64,000 nucleotides of DNA from Ectobius pallidus (GCA_964059195.1 CAXKWD010000006.1:177256825-177320824), one strand, 5' to 3'. Numbered from the stretch's first letter, positions 46,018 through 56,576 are shown. The notes: generated by a model not told the origin, from the letters alone. Made by a program: numbers and translations.

Positions 46018-46726
46018 TTAAGATTTAGGGAAATTTAAAATGACAAACTTGATGCAAAACGTATTGACTGACAGTTTTCTTAATTTCACAGTCACTTGAA
46101 TAACGTGGTAAAGTAGTTTAATGACTTCAGGTTTTTACTTCCTCATTGGCGGAAATTCTAAGTCGAATAGGCCTACACGTTTTGAGGTCTTCTGTGTATG
46201 TGTGGGTTAGGAATATTACCTTGGCCCTAACCGCTTGTACATGTAGGCCTTGTTTCTATTCTCATATTGCACGAGTGAGGTTTTACTCCGGTTTGAATAA
46301 TTATTTCGTATGTAATGTTTGATTGAATTTCCAAGTGGGCTTTGGTTTTGAAGCAAAATGAATTAATATCCACACGTCACAACTAGATAACCATTGTTGC
46401 TCTGGTCAACTCTACAAATACGTTCTCACTAATATCTCCATCTTCACCTCTTCCTGTATTTGTATGTATTTTTAAGGAATTCCAATATATCGTATATATA
46501 TTTACGCGCTTTAATTTATTTTCGAAAACTTCAATGAAATATGTAATGTAATTGCTTATTCCAGCTTTCGACTCATCAACAATAGAAAACAGATGCACAA
46601 CAGTAGTTAACATGGCTACGAGTCTGATGGAAGGTAGGGAGAGACTTATTCATATTCATGACACTGTATTCCATTATACTGTACAAGGCTCAACTATTTT
46701 TAAACCGAAAGTTTGCTTCCGTCTTA

Positions 46727-47233
46727 TACAGAGTGTTAATGATTAACACCGAAATATTTTACCTGTGTATAGAGGGGACATAGACAAGCAACTTTTATTA
46801 GGAGACTTTTCACTCTGTGGATTCAATTTTTCCCGTTACAGCATAAAATATCCCAGGGCATGGCCACCACTCACTTCTGACTTTTGAAAAAAATGCAAAA
46901 CGAACTTCATTGTTAACACTTTAGTCATGAATAAAAAAAAAAAGACTAATGCAGTGGCGCCATTCATGCGATTAGTCTGTAAATTTTGCAGTTTATGAAA
47001 ACTCTAAATTATGATACAGCTGTTGATGAATGATTAAGAATCAGGTTTTTATCGATCACTAAGAAGGCACTAAGAATTTAATGAAAATGTTAATTATTGA
47101 CTTATGAGCACCAAATTGTGATAACTTACACATTTTACGTCATAGAGCAAAAAATCTCCTAATAAAAGTTGCTTGCCTATGTCCCCTCTATACACAGGTA
47201 AAATATTTCGGTGTTATTCATTAACACCCTGTA
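46727..47233. mobile_element. Tc1/mariner-type MITE with ~80-bp TIRs and TA flanks
   Basis: TACAGAGTGTTAATGATTAA (46727) against revcomp TACAGGGTGTTAATGAATAA (47233). The inverted arms extend through ACCTGTGTATAGAGGGGACA and AAGCAACTTTTATTAGGAGA. TA on both sides. Confidence 0.7.
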
Positions 47234-47324
47234 TTGCTGTTGCAGTAGCAGATCTGGTGCCGTATGATTGGCTGATATCACATAGTTGTGGTGGGTGGGC
47301 CTCGCTAGCCGGGAATCGAAACTG

Positions 47325-47333
47325 GACCACCCA
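47325..47333 (-). promoter_or_regulatory. Gli/Ci consensus site upstream of patched
   Basis: Exact GACCACCCA 4.7 kb upstream of the ptc start, in the ~400 bp of unique sequence between two copies of the same MITE. A GGTGGGTGGGC stretch lies 35 bp away. Confidence 0.5.
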
Positions 47334-47815
47334 GATTGCGGCTCATTATAACAATGACAAATGGTAATAAATGCCACAAGTCTCTGACTTCCTAATATAG
47401 CCAACGCCTGCTTCAGCTTGGGTTCAAAATCTGTGGCCGGACAATTTGACTGGGTTTCCACTGTCATAAAGGCAAATCAAGTATTTCATCCTGTATCATA
47501 ATCATCAGATACCATAACACATCAACAATAGAAAACAAACGAACATCAGTGGTCCACAGAGAACCCGACACCTAATATGACCTGGATGTTGAAGCATGTA
47601 TAAAGACAGTTGAACTAAAAACTAATAATTAATACAGTAATAGCATAGAAAGGCAACTTTTATTAAGAGAATTTTGCTCTGTGGATTCAGTTCTTCCTGT
47701 TACAGCAAAAAATCTCCCAGGGCATCGCCGCCACTGACTTCTAACATTTAAAAAATGAAAACAAAATGAACTTCGTTGTTAACACTGGAGTTATGAATAA
47801 TAAAAAAAAGAAAAA

Positions 47816-48430
47816 AGAGTGCGTGGAACGCCACGCGACAGAAGTAAAACTTTATTAAATTTTTTAATTTTTTCAATTTTTGATTATTGGATTTTTTCAA
47901 TTTTGCATTATTGGACTTTTCATATTGAGTTTTTGGACTTTTTTAATTTTGGATTTTGGACTTTTTAATTTTGGATCTTTGAATTTTTAATTTTGGATTT
48001 TTTAAATTTTCGATCTTTGAATTGTTTATTTTTTGATTTTCTAAATTTTTATTTTTTATTTTTAAATTTTTGATCTTATTATTTATTAAAATTTGGATTT
48101 TTGGATGTTATAATTTTTAATTTTGTTTTTTTTTTATTTTGGAAATTTGTATTTTTTAATTTTGGATTTATAATTTTGGATTTGCGCGGTAATGAACTTC
48201 CGGGTTCCATATAATAGATAATATACCTTTAGATTGCTTAGGAATTGTCTATTGCCATTGAGGAAGTAAGGTCTGAAAAATTTCCTTTGATTACTCCTAA
48301 TCATTGAGTTGATTGTTTTCTGTGCAGTCCGCACCGAAACAAGTAAGAGTGTGACTGATTTCGTGACGGTTTTAGTGTGACTGATTTTACAGATTTACCC
48401 TCTACCGCCACTAAAGAAGTTTTACTTCAA
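47816..48430 (+). mobile_element. Hairpin-ended ladder element (copy 3), nested in a MITE
   Basis: Starts AGTGCGTGGAACGCCACGCG; long TTTTGGATTTTT ladder; a LINE tail (48184-48270) inside; ends CGCCACTAAAGAAGTTTTAC. MITE sequence resumes at 48435 (ACTAATGCAGTGGC). Confidence 0.65.
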
Positions 48431-48639
48431 AAAATAAAAAAACTAATGCAGTGGCCGCCAGTCATGTAATTAGTCTAAATTTTGTAGATTATGAAAATTT
48501 GAAATTATATGATCATGATTATGATTAAGACTCAGGTATTTATCGATCAAAGAGAAAGCATGAAGTATTTTTTTCTTCCTTTATCTTAGTTTTACCTCTC
48601 CCTTTTTTTAGGATTTAAGCGATCCAAGCCGCCCGGGCC

Positions 48640-48975
48640 TTACAGAGCCGCGACCTGTCGGGAGAGGGATTATCTTTGGATCACATGCATACTTTTTTGA
48701 TCAGACAAGGACATGGAGGACCTCCCCGGTTGAGTGATCAGCCCAATGCCGGGGCCACCTCCGAGACAACACGAACACATAGGACGAGACACACCATTCA
48801 CACACACACACACACTCACTCCGAACAAGGCGAGGATGATAATGACGGCCAGATGATATCCGGGGACAGCAAGGGCCTAAAATTACCCGACATTTGTCTC
48901 ACAGGTGAGGGAAAACCCCGGAAAAAACCCCACCCAGGTAACTTGTCCCGACCAGGAATCGAACCCGGACCAATT
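48640..48975 (+). mobile_element. SINE-like repeat with tRNA-like 3' end
   Basis: Same family as 23100-23412; ends TTGTCCCGACCAGGAATCGA then ACCCGG. A short relative is at 50328-50450. The 101-codon frame here is repeat. Confidence 0.55.
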
Positions 48976-49075
48976 ATTTGAAAATTTTATACTTAATTTT
49001 AATAAAAGTTGCTTGTCTGTGCCCCCTCTATACACAGGTAAAATATTTCGGTGTTATTAATTAACACCCTGTTTA

Positions 49076-49385
49076 CTTTATAAAACCCGGAGGTTCATTG
49101 CCGCGCTTACCTGAGCCCGCCATTCAACCCTATTCTGTGCTAACTCCATCCAATCATCCCACGCAAATCCTATTTCCCTTAAATCTATCCTAATATTGTC
49201 CTCCCACCTGCGTCTAGTCTTCCAAGTGGTATTTTCCCTTCGGGTCTCCCAGTCAATACTTTTGAGATACGTCTTTCCTCCCCCATTTCATCCTCCGTGA
49301 TTTAATTACCCTTACTATATCTTGTGAAGAGTACAGGTTATAAAGCTCGTCGTTATGCAGTTTTCCTAAGCCCCCTGTTTTCCAT
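49076..49385 (-). mobile_element. LINE 3'-end copy
   Basis: Inverse of the GGRRxxEDNIRIDLREIGFA region. The stretch 49386-50300 after it shows no gene; AGAGAAAGTTATGTGACTGC (49800) is a repeat word. Confidence 0.7.
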
Positions 49386-50690
49386 ATAAACACAAGTAGG
49401 ACATGAGTTGTATTGAAACCAATATTGAACTTCCAAAACAAACAAAAGAAAAGCAAAAGGCACTTTTTCTCAACACTTCATGAATTGCAAATATTTCTCT
49501 GATTACGAATTGAAACAACTTTTCTTGGGTTTGGTCATAAAATCAGGACATACGGACATTAAGTGCGGCTAGAGGCTCGATTCAGCTCATCAGTGCATCG
49601 CCCTAAGTCACCAGCGACTTTAATGTGCATTCTAAGAAAGCCTTGGTTCATATCGTAACATTCAACTTTCCACCCCAAATCCATTTAGTATTTTCTGAAG
49701 CTTACAGTGGTTTGCGTGTAGCTGAGCGAACCGCATAAGCGTCTTTCTTATTCTGTACTGAAATCTGAAGTGAGAAAATAACATTTTCCTTGCCCAAAGT
49801 AGAGAAAGTTATGTGACTGCATCACCAGATAAGTAGATTTCTATCACTGTTATTGATTTAGAGGAATGAATGCTGTGTACACTGCAAACACTAGTCTCGT
49901 CAAAATTGTCAAATTAAAAACAAATCACAGAAAATAATTGGAAAAAAGAGACAGAAAGCTACTGCATTTAAATGTGTCCCTATTAGTGTAGATCATTTTT
50001 CTGTGGAGAGAATTGAAAATTTTTATTTGGGTGTAGGAAAAATGTGCACCGAAAGGTAGAAGTGCGAAGAAAAAATTCAAAATTTCACTACAGCATTAAT
50101 AAAGCATTAACAATTTTCTAGAAATTAATAAAAGCAGAGAAAATTTTCCTAAATATGTGTTTCAAATTTCAATAGGATATGTCCCAAAATGTAGGAGATA
50201 TGGAATTTCAATGTCAGTGTAAATCTCCTACCGTCTCAACTGTTGAAGATTCGAGTTCTTTTTTTTAACTTTCGTCAGCCATTTCCAATTGTTGAAGACT
50301 AGTGTTTGTATCTTTCTCCGTTGTTTACGCGGTTCACGCCGCCCGGGTCATACAGGACTGCGACCTACCTGGGAGGAATTTCCTAAGAAGAACTTGGAGG
50401 CCCCCAAATTAGTGATCAGCACAATGCCGAGGCCACTAAATATTTCTCGGGTGTATTGGAAGTTGTACGCAAATCCTACTTCCTAAGCAGAGGTTCATTG
50501 CCGCGCTTACCCGAGCCCGCCATTCAACCCTATTCTGTGCTAACTCCATCCAACCATCCCTCGCAAATCCTACTTCTCTTAAATCTATCCTAACATGTCC
50601 TCCCACCTAAACTTAGGTCTCGTTCCTTCGGGTCTCCCAGTCAATACTTTTGAGATATGTCTTTCCTCCCCATTTCATCCTCCGTGATTT

Positions 50691-50868
50691 AATTAATTAA
50701 GGAATCGCGCACAATGTGCATTATCTTAACCTACTGACAAACACCCAGTCCTGAACCCGGGAAAGGGATCTTTCACTACTGAAAAATCCCCGACCCGGCC
50801 GAGAATCGAACCCGGGCAGCCGGAGTGGAAGGCAGGCGTGCTACCGACTCACCCACGGCGACGGACTA
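50691..50868 (-). mobile_element. tRNA-derived SINE
   Basis: The minus strand reads GTCGCCGTGGGTGAGTCGGT, AGCACGCCTGCC and CCCGGGTTCGATTCTCGGCC (A and B boxes). A close copy is at 62877-63015. Confidence 0.7.
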
Positions 50869-50930
50869 TATCCGGTGATGAGTACAGGTTATGAAGCTCG
50901 TCGTTATGCAGTTTTCATCTCTCTTAAGCC

Positions 50931-51188
50931 CAGTGCTTTAGTTGGGCCGATACGCACCGGTACTGCGTACCGGTATAAAATTATTTTCCTTCTACCATAC
51001 CGGGAAAAATATGTGCTCCGGTACGTCGTACTGGCAGTACAGGAACGATATTGTCCTAAAATACTTATTAAATGTCCAATTCACGAGAGTGTATTTGTTA
51101 ATAATGACAAACACTATTAAATTCGCAATTGATATGCGTTCTATGGAAGGTGAGTACCCCCATAAAATATTTTCCAACTAAAGCACTG
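50931..51188. mobile_element. hAT MITE with perfect 8-bp target duplication
   Basis: TIRs CAGTGCTTTAGTTGG (50931-50945) and CCAACTAAAGCACTG (51174-51188). CTTAAGCC is duplicated exactly at 50923-50930 and 51189-51196. Inserted in the LINE fragment. 258 bp, no transposase. Frames inside are not genes. Confidence 0.92.
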
Positions 51189-51614
51189 CTTAAGCCCAAA
51201 TATTTTCCTAAGCCCCCTGTTTTCGAACACACTCAGATTATGTAAGGGCCCATGTCTGACATCCATGTAATACAACCGGCAGGATAATATTGTATTATAA
51301 ATCTTTATTTTTTACATTTCTGGACAGAAGACGACAAGATAAGAGTTTCTGTACTGCATAAAAACAAGCATTTCCTGATTTTAATCGACACTTGATTAAT
51401 TCTTCTTCTTATTGTTATTATTTTTATTATCATTATAGGAACTGATCCGTGACATTGTAACTGTTGGCGTCGCGTTTTGCACGCCAGTCTTTTGTTTACA
51501 TTTAATCACGCCGTGTACAGCCCGCCCCGTTGTAACCTCCAAGACACATCGCCCCGAGGCACGAACCCCTCTCCCCGCTAGAAAACCACGTGTGTGGTCC
51601 TTGCGAGAAAAGGA

Positions 51615-51627
51615 GTTGCCTAGCAAC
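51615..51627. promoter_or_regulatory. RFX X-box motif in the patched promoter
   Basis: GTTGCCTAGCAAC fits the RFX consensus RYYNYY-N(1-3)-RRNRRC with a one-base spacer and has strong half sites (GTTGC/GCAAC). A CCAAT box follows 17 bp later, a common X-box/Y-box order. Binding is inferred. Confidence 0.5.
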
Positions 51628-51629
51628 GC

Positions 51630-51857
51630 ATGCCGCCTAGCAGCCAATGGCAGAGCTCGCTTTCATCCGCTTCGTGCGTTTCCGCTCCCCTTCGTGCGCG
51701 ACAACAGACTCCAACAGTTATGGCTGAAGATGTTTCCACGTTAGTCAGTTGTTCTCAGGTGCTGGTTATGTTGTGTGTCGTGTGTCTAACCTATATTCGC
51801 CAGTGTCACCAGATGTACGGACTTTATTATTCCAGTTTGTGTATTCATGGGATCTGA
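51630..51857 (+). other. Upstream open frame before patched (possible uORF)
   Basis: A 75-codon frame in the CpG-rich leader, with a second in-frame ATG at 51720 (GTTATGGCTGAAG). It ends 160 bp before the ptc start and resembles no protein I know. It counts as a uORF only if transcription starts upstream of 51630 or 51720. Confidence 0.25.
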
Positions 51858-52020
51858 TGTGCGCGAGAGGGCGCGTGGTTTGGCCGTCTCCAGAGGTGTG
51901 AATGTTGTTGCGTCAACGACAGGGGATACTCACCCCAACTTCTCTTTTCTAAATGTGGATATTTTGGATATTGATGTTCATGTGGTGGGGTAGCAAAGGA
52001 CTGCAGAAGACTGGAGCAAT

Positions 52021-52170
52021 ATGGTGGCTGCTACTGCCAACAACATATCGACATCTGTATCATCGTCCGCCTCTCAGAGGCGGCAGCAGCACTTCATAGA
52101 CCACAGCGACGACATCTTCATCAGGACTAGCTGGGCGGACGCTGCGGTGGCCCTAGCGCAAATAGACAAA
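52021..52170 (+). CDS. ptc: patched, coding exon 1 (N-terminal cytosolic tail)
   Basis: Patched is the 12-pass membrane receptor for Hedgehog. It inhibits Smoothened and carries a sterol-sensing domain. This exon encodes 50 residues: a Ser/Ala/Gln-rich start (MVAATANNISTSVSSSASQR), then DIFIRTSWADAAVALAQIDK. The last block matches the conserved RTSWxDAxxALxQIDKGKA motif near the N-terminus of Patched proteins. The start is set by an in-frame TAG at 51991. The donor is AAA|GTAAGT (52171), phase 0. The exon is G+C-rich with many CpGs, unlike its surroundings. A Helitron-like copy begins about 86 bp after the donor. The expected role is in the plasma membrane and endosomes of Hedgehog-responding cells. 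Confidence 0.88.
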
Positions 52171-52256
52171 GTAAGTGAATTGTACGGGAGCACCCAGAGA
52201 AAACCTGCCCCCGACCACCCCATATAGATCCACCGAGATTCCATCCCAGCCGGGCG

Positions 52257-52925
52257 TCTTATAATAATAAAAGGAAGTGTTTGTCTTTCTGTCTGTTTGT
52301 CTGTCCGCGATGCCCAGCGAAATCTACTGAACGCAGAGATCTGAAATTTTAAACGTAGATGGACTGAAGGGTGGGCGAATGCACCTCGAAGCCGGATTTT
52401 TAATTTTAACTTTCGTTCGCGAGTTATGAATAAAAAATTGTGTGAAAACTTGCATTTTTTTTTCGCTATCCAAGCATCATCCAGTAATACATTTCATTTG
52501 TCAAATCAATTACAGGTGGCTTTGCCTATTTATGTCGTACCATGGAAATAAAAGCAACGCGATCGCTTGGAATTTGTAAGCCCACGCTGGTCGATTCATT
52601 TGTTTATAATGTCAAGGCACGCAGAAATATGAAATTTTCAACCTACACGGAAGAGGGATAATCAACATAGGGGTACCTAAATATGGGCAAACATTGATCT
52701 ATTTGGACGAAACTCACCATGCAGGGGTTTTCTGGGCCAGAGAACTCGAATTTGAGGTCGTTTTCCCCATGCTGCGCTTTCTAATTGTGGAATTCACTTC
52801 AAAGCCGGATTTGTAGCTGTTTCCTTAATTAAATTAGCCTAATTGTTTAGTTTAGGCTTATGAATGTTTTGTGTGCAAGCGTTAATAAATATATTTTTTT
52901 AATTATTTTGCTCTTAATGTATAGA
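52257..52925 (+). mobile_element. Helitron-like element in patched intron 1
   Basis: TCTTATAATAATAAAAGGAA, (GTCT)n, GATGCCCAGCGAAATCTACT ... ATTATTTTGCTCTTAAT; the terminal hairpin is missing. Begins 86 bp after the exon 1 donor. 52926-53206 shows no gene. Confidence 0.55.
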
Positions 52926-53206
52926 AATATGTAAAGTTGCTATGGTTACAACTCCACAGAAGTTGAGTAACAATTTTTTTTTCTCAAATATTCATTACCA
53001 TGACTGTTCCATGAATTGTAGACTGTTAAGGCAAAAGTGTATAAGTCAAAACGTATTATTTTCCAGAAGAGACTTTTATTTACACATAATCTCTTTTTTT
53101 TCTTAGACTTATACTCTTTTGCCTTGACAGTCTAGAATTATCCTGTAGATAACACAGTTTTCTGCGTGCAGTCTTTCTAACGTGTGGTTAATCACAACCC
53201 TTCAAT

Positions 53207-54214
53207 CAGTGGCGGACGCAGAATTTTTTCGGGGGGGGGGGGGGGGGTTTAAATAGGTAGAAAGAATATTAAACAAAATTATTTAACTTACATATTATAT
53301 AACTAGCTTAAAAGACCCGGCGTCGCCCGGGTTTTGTATTTTGTAATTGGAAATTAACTTATGAAGGATTTTCAATTTTAAATTCTAGGTCCTTATATAG
53401 GCATTTATAATTTGAAATAGGAAGAACGACTTATTACACTCAAACTATTCCCTCAGAAAACGCTTGATATAGTTTTTTATGGCTCATAGAGGATCTAGAA
53501 TTTTGCATCCCATCGCTTGTACAGTGCACAGCAAGCCTGGTAGAGGTTTAAATAAGAAGAAACAGAAATTCCTGTAACATAAAATTGTAATATCGAGGCG
53601 GGAAATTTCCCACTCTTATGTTACCATAAAGCCGTTTTGGGGATGAAATTAAACAGAAAGCATTATCACTTTCATACTTTTCTCTCCAAAAACCTGCGAT
53701 ATAATATAATAATATACACATTACCATACCTCGTTTTGTTTTCTCTATGTCCAGGGTAGAGAAAGTTATGTGATTCCATTATTTTAGTGGATTTCATTCT
53801 GTAATATTTATTTATAACATGAATTATTTTGATAACTTCTCTTATTTGTCAAAAGTGCATTTCATTTGTTTTTTCCAAGCCCATCATATACCATTTGGCA
53901 ACAATATATTCTGTGATTTGGAATTGATAATTCTATGTAAAAAGGGATTAAGTATTTTCAAAAACATTTAATTTTTAGCATTTAGAATCAGAATTTTTCA
54001 AAATCCTTTCTTAGTGAGCACCTACATTATGAAACGAAGGTACTGTCAAAATTCCAAGTCTCTACCTGTTATAGTTTAGGCTGTACGTTGATTCCTGTCA
54101 TTCAGTTAGTCAGGATAAAGCCTTTTATATATAGAGAGATTAGTTTATAAAACTGGCCACTTAGAGTAAATTTCCGGGGGATATCCCCCCTATCCCTCCC
54201 TGCGTTCGCCACTG
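53207..54214. mobile_element. hAT element carrying a Helitron, in patched intron 1
   Basis: Ends CAGTGGCGGACGCAG / CTGCGTTCGCCACTG, flanked by CCTTCAAT and CCCTCAAT (7 of 8). Subterminal poly-G (53230-53247). Without the Helitron it is about 170 bp. Confidence 0.8.
53303..54139 (-). mobile_element. Helitron-like element nested in the hAT element
   Basis: Minus strand A|TCTCTCTATATATAAAAGGC to CCCGGGCGACGCCGGGTC and TTTTAAGCTAG|T. Close to 5105-5899. Confidence 0.75.
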
Positions 54215-54406
54215 CCCTCAATATAACAATGACCCCCATATAACAATACAATCTGCTGGAGCGCTCAGATATCGTTATACAGAGATTTAAATGTATAAAG
54301 TGTTGAATATGTTGACAGTTGATGTTAGTTAGTTAGTTAGTTGGTTTAATGTCACATAATACAGCTGACGGGCAGAACCAAGGCCGGGCAGCCGCCCACA
54401 CGTCAC

Positions 54407-54521
54407 CTGTGTTCCTGGGTGGCGCTCCGCACTTCCGCCGCCGCAGCCACGACTTGGGTGGCAACGACTGCTTTCTCCTCCTTGGGTGGCATGGCATTTC
54501 CTACTTCGTATCAACTGTTAT
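54407..54521 (-). CDS. Possible minus-strand coding exon inside patched intron 1
   Basis: The minus strand has an acceptor TTTTTTCAG before 54521, an ATG at 54492 and a donor CAG|GTGACG after 54407. From that ATG the frame reads MPPKEEKAVVATQVVAAAAE, then VRSATQEHR. The block is G+C-rich in A+T-rich surroundings and both splice signals are good, as expected of the first coding exon of a small gene. I do not recognise the protein and found no partner exon. It could instead be regulatory DNA, since it holds three TGGGTGGC words. Confidence 0.3.
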
Positions 54522-54640
54522 CTGAAAAAACAATGATTTTAGTTACCATTATTTGGGAATTATGAAGACCTTTCCCCATCCCTATTTGTTCTTTTGCATA
54601 TAAAACACGAGGCATAAGCCATGACACTATTTTTGTGTGA

Positions 54641-55112
54641 AACTTCTTTAGGCGCGCCAGGAGTAAATCGAGAGCTAACCCAAAGTTGCGTTACGAACAA
54701 AATCGTCACGAAATTAGTGGGACTGTGACGGAACGGACTGCACAGAAAACAATCAACTCAATGATTAGTCTTATCCAAAATTAAAAAATCTAAAAATCCA
54801 AAATTCCAAAATTAAAAAATTCAAAGATCCAAAATTAAAAAGTTAAAAAATTAAACAATCCAAAATTTAAAAAGTTCAAAAACCCAATATACAAAAAGCC
54901 CAACGAACCAAAATTGAAAAAAATCCAAAAAATAAAAATTCCAAAAATTAAAAAAATCAAATATCCGAAATTTTTAAAATCCGAAATTTAAAAATAAATA
55001 AAAAATCCAACAATCCGAAATTTAAAAAATCCAATAATATAAAATTAGACAAATAAAAAATAAATAAAAAAATCCTAGTTTAACTTGTGTCGCGTGGCGT
55101 TCCACGCACCCG
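54641..55112 (-). mobile_element. Hairpin-ended ladder element (copy 4)
   Basis: GAAACTTCTTTAGGCGCGCC, GCACAGAAAACAATCAACTC, AATCCAAAATT ladder, then GTCGCGTGGCGTTCCACGCA. No LINE tail inside, unlike copies 2 and 3. Confidence 0.6.
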
Positions 55113-55204
55113 ATTTTCTTCTTTGAAAAAGTGGGACGATTTAAACATTTTGAAACATACAAATGAAAGGGCAGGGTGTGGACTGTACGTATAATGCAGA
55201 TTAC

Positions 55205-55600
55205 TTACTTACGTACTCAATGGCAATAGACAATTCCTAAGCAAGCTAAAGGGATATAATCTATTTTATGGAACCCGGTGGTTCATTGCCGCGCTTACCT
55301 GAGCCCGCCATTCAACCCTATTCTGTGCTAACTCCAATCAATCATCCCTCCCAAATCCTACTTCCCTTAAATCTATCCTAATATTGTTCTCCCACCTACG
55401 TCTAGGTCTTCCAAGTGGTCTTTTCCCTTCGGGTCTCCCAGTCAATACTTTTGAGATACGTCTTTCCTCCCCCATTTCATCCTCCGTGATTTAATTACCC
55501 TTACTAAGTTATGTCAGGTGAAGAGTACAGGTCATGAAGCTCGTCGTTATGCAGTTTTCGTCAGTCTCCGTTTTCCCTAAGTCCTTCGTTCGGATCTCCG
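55205..55600 (-). mobile_element. LINE 3'-end copy
   Basis: Inverse of the full tail (TTGCCATTGAGTACGTAAGT) and GRPRRRWENNIRIDLREVGF. Confidence 0.75.
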
Positions 55601-55834
55601 GGTAGGGACTACACTGAGGGAGTCTAAAAATCGTAGAAAATATAGATAATGCATATTATGGGTACTAAATTTCGAATAGGGAAGGAAACAGCCACAAATT
55701 AACTAACATACGCGACTGCATCGTGCCACTGTAGTGTATTGCCGTAGTTTGAAGTATACGCACTCCATGACCCCTTAAAGTTCTGTACGGATGGGCATTT
55801 TTCCCCAAAGATTCCATCAGCTCCTCGTGGTATT

Positions 55835-56200
55835 TTCTGCCATTTCTCTCTCAAATAGTGAGAACGCTGTTTACGTCATCTTGTCGTATCCATTCTGACT
55901 CATAACTAAATTACCATCGCCTCTATTTGAAGGCTGTCAGGGCCATAAGGATCACTGCAAACCTTTGCTCTTACAACACAAATACTTTGTTTTAATCTGT
56001 ACAAAGAACAAGTATTTACAATACTAGATGGTTATGAGATCATTGCACAAAAACTGTTCAACAAATTACCAGTATCAACTCAAAATCTTCATGTAAATGT
56101 ATTTAAGAAACCATTACATGACTGGTTAGCATTTAATCCGTTTTATAATTTGGAGGAATATTTTCTTTTGTCATATTACAATCTAGGCGAATTCTATTAA
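55835..56200 (+). mobile_element. Second LINE type, C-terminal fragment
   Basis: About 56040-56180 reads AQKLFNKLPVSTQNLHVNVF and FKKPLHDWLAFNPFYNLEEY, a common LINE C-terminus. 55835-55930 is shared with 17715-17815. Confidence 0.55.
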
Positions 56201-56244
56201 CTTATAATCCATATTTTTCTAGGCTAACACTAGCATTCTTCTGT

Positions 56245-56460
56245 TACTGAGCGAGTTGGCCGAGATGGTAACATCTTGGACTCGCATTCGGGAGGCCCCA
56301 AGTTCAAATCCCGGGCCCGGCCAATTTGACATGAGCTTTTTATGGTTTCACCAGTTGTAAAGGCAAATGCCTTATTGGATATTTACATACCATGAATCAT
56401 CCTCACCATTTCATCCTGTATCATATCCAAAAGTGTATATAAGTGAATTTATGGAAATTA
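56245..56460 (+). mobile_element. tRNA-derived SINE
   Basis: GAGCGAGTTGGCCGAGATGG (A-box side), GTTCAAATCCCGGGCCC (B box), GGCCAATTTGACATGAGC. Confidence 0.65.
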
Positions 56461-56576
56461 AGTGTCCCATTATTGTGTAAATATTATTGTATTAATAATT
56501 GACAATGTCTATAGTGTAGTCTACACTCAATGACTGTAAAATAAATTAAATTAAATACCATCTCGGCCACCTCGCT

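Larger units (their letters stand above)
47640..49073. mobile_element. Second copy of the 46727 MITE, carrying insertions
   Basis: Left part GGCAACTTTTATTAAGAGAA (47652), right arm AATAAAAGTTGCTTGTCTGT to CACCCTGT (49073). Split by 47816-48430 and by the SINE-like 48640-48975. Confidence 0.6.
50488..51400 (-). mobile_element. LINE 3'-end copy, interrupted by a SINE and a hAT MITE
   Basis: LINE sequence at 50488-50690, 50870-50930 and 51189-51400, interrupted by a SINE (50691-50868) and a MITE (50931-51188). Its end marks the border of the ptc promoter region. Confidence 0.7.
51430..52020 (+). promoter_or_regulatory. ptc: patched promoter / 5' UTR region, CpG-rich
   Basis: This stretch has unusually many CpGs and high G+C for the window, and leads straight into ptc exon 1. 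It contains a CACGTG E-box (51587-51592), an X-box GTTGCCTAGCAAC (51615-51627), a CCAAT box (51644-51648) and several short ATG-started frames. There is no TATA box. The nearest Gli/Ci-like match is imperfect (GACCACCCC at 52213-52221). The transcription start cannot be placed exactly; around 51.65-51.75 kb would fit. The upstream border is a truncated LINE ending near 51400. Confidence 0.65.

Noticed and set aside
52213..52221. GACCACCCC just after patched exon 1, and GGGGTGGTC at 8990
   Set aside because: One mismatch to the Gli/Ci consensus. The latter is in a repeat. Not counted among the seven exact sites.
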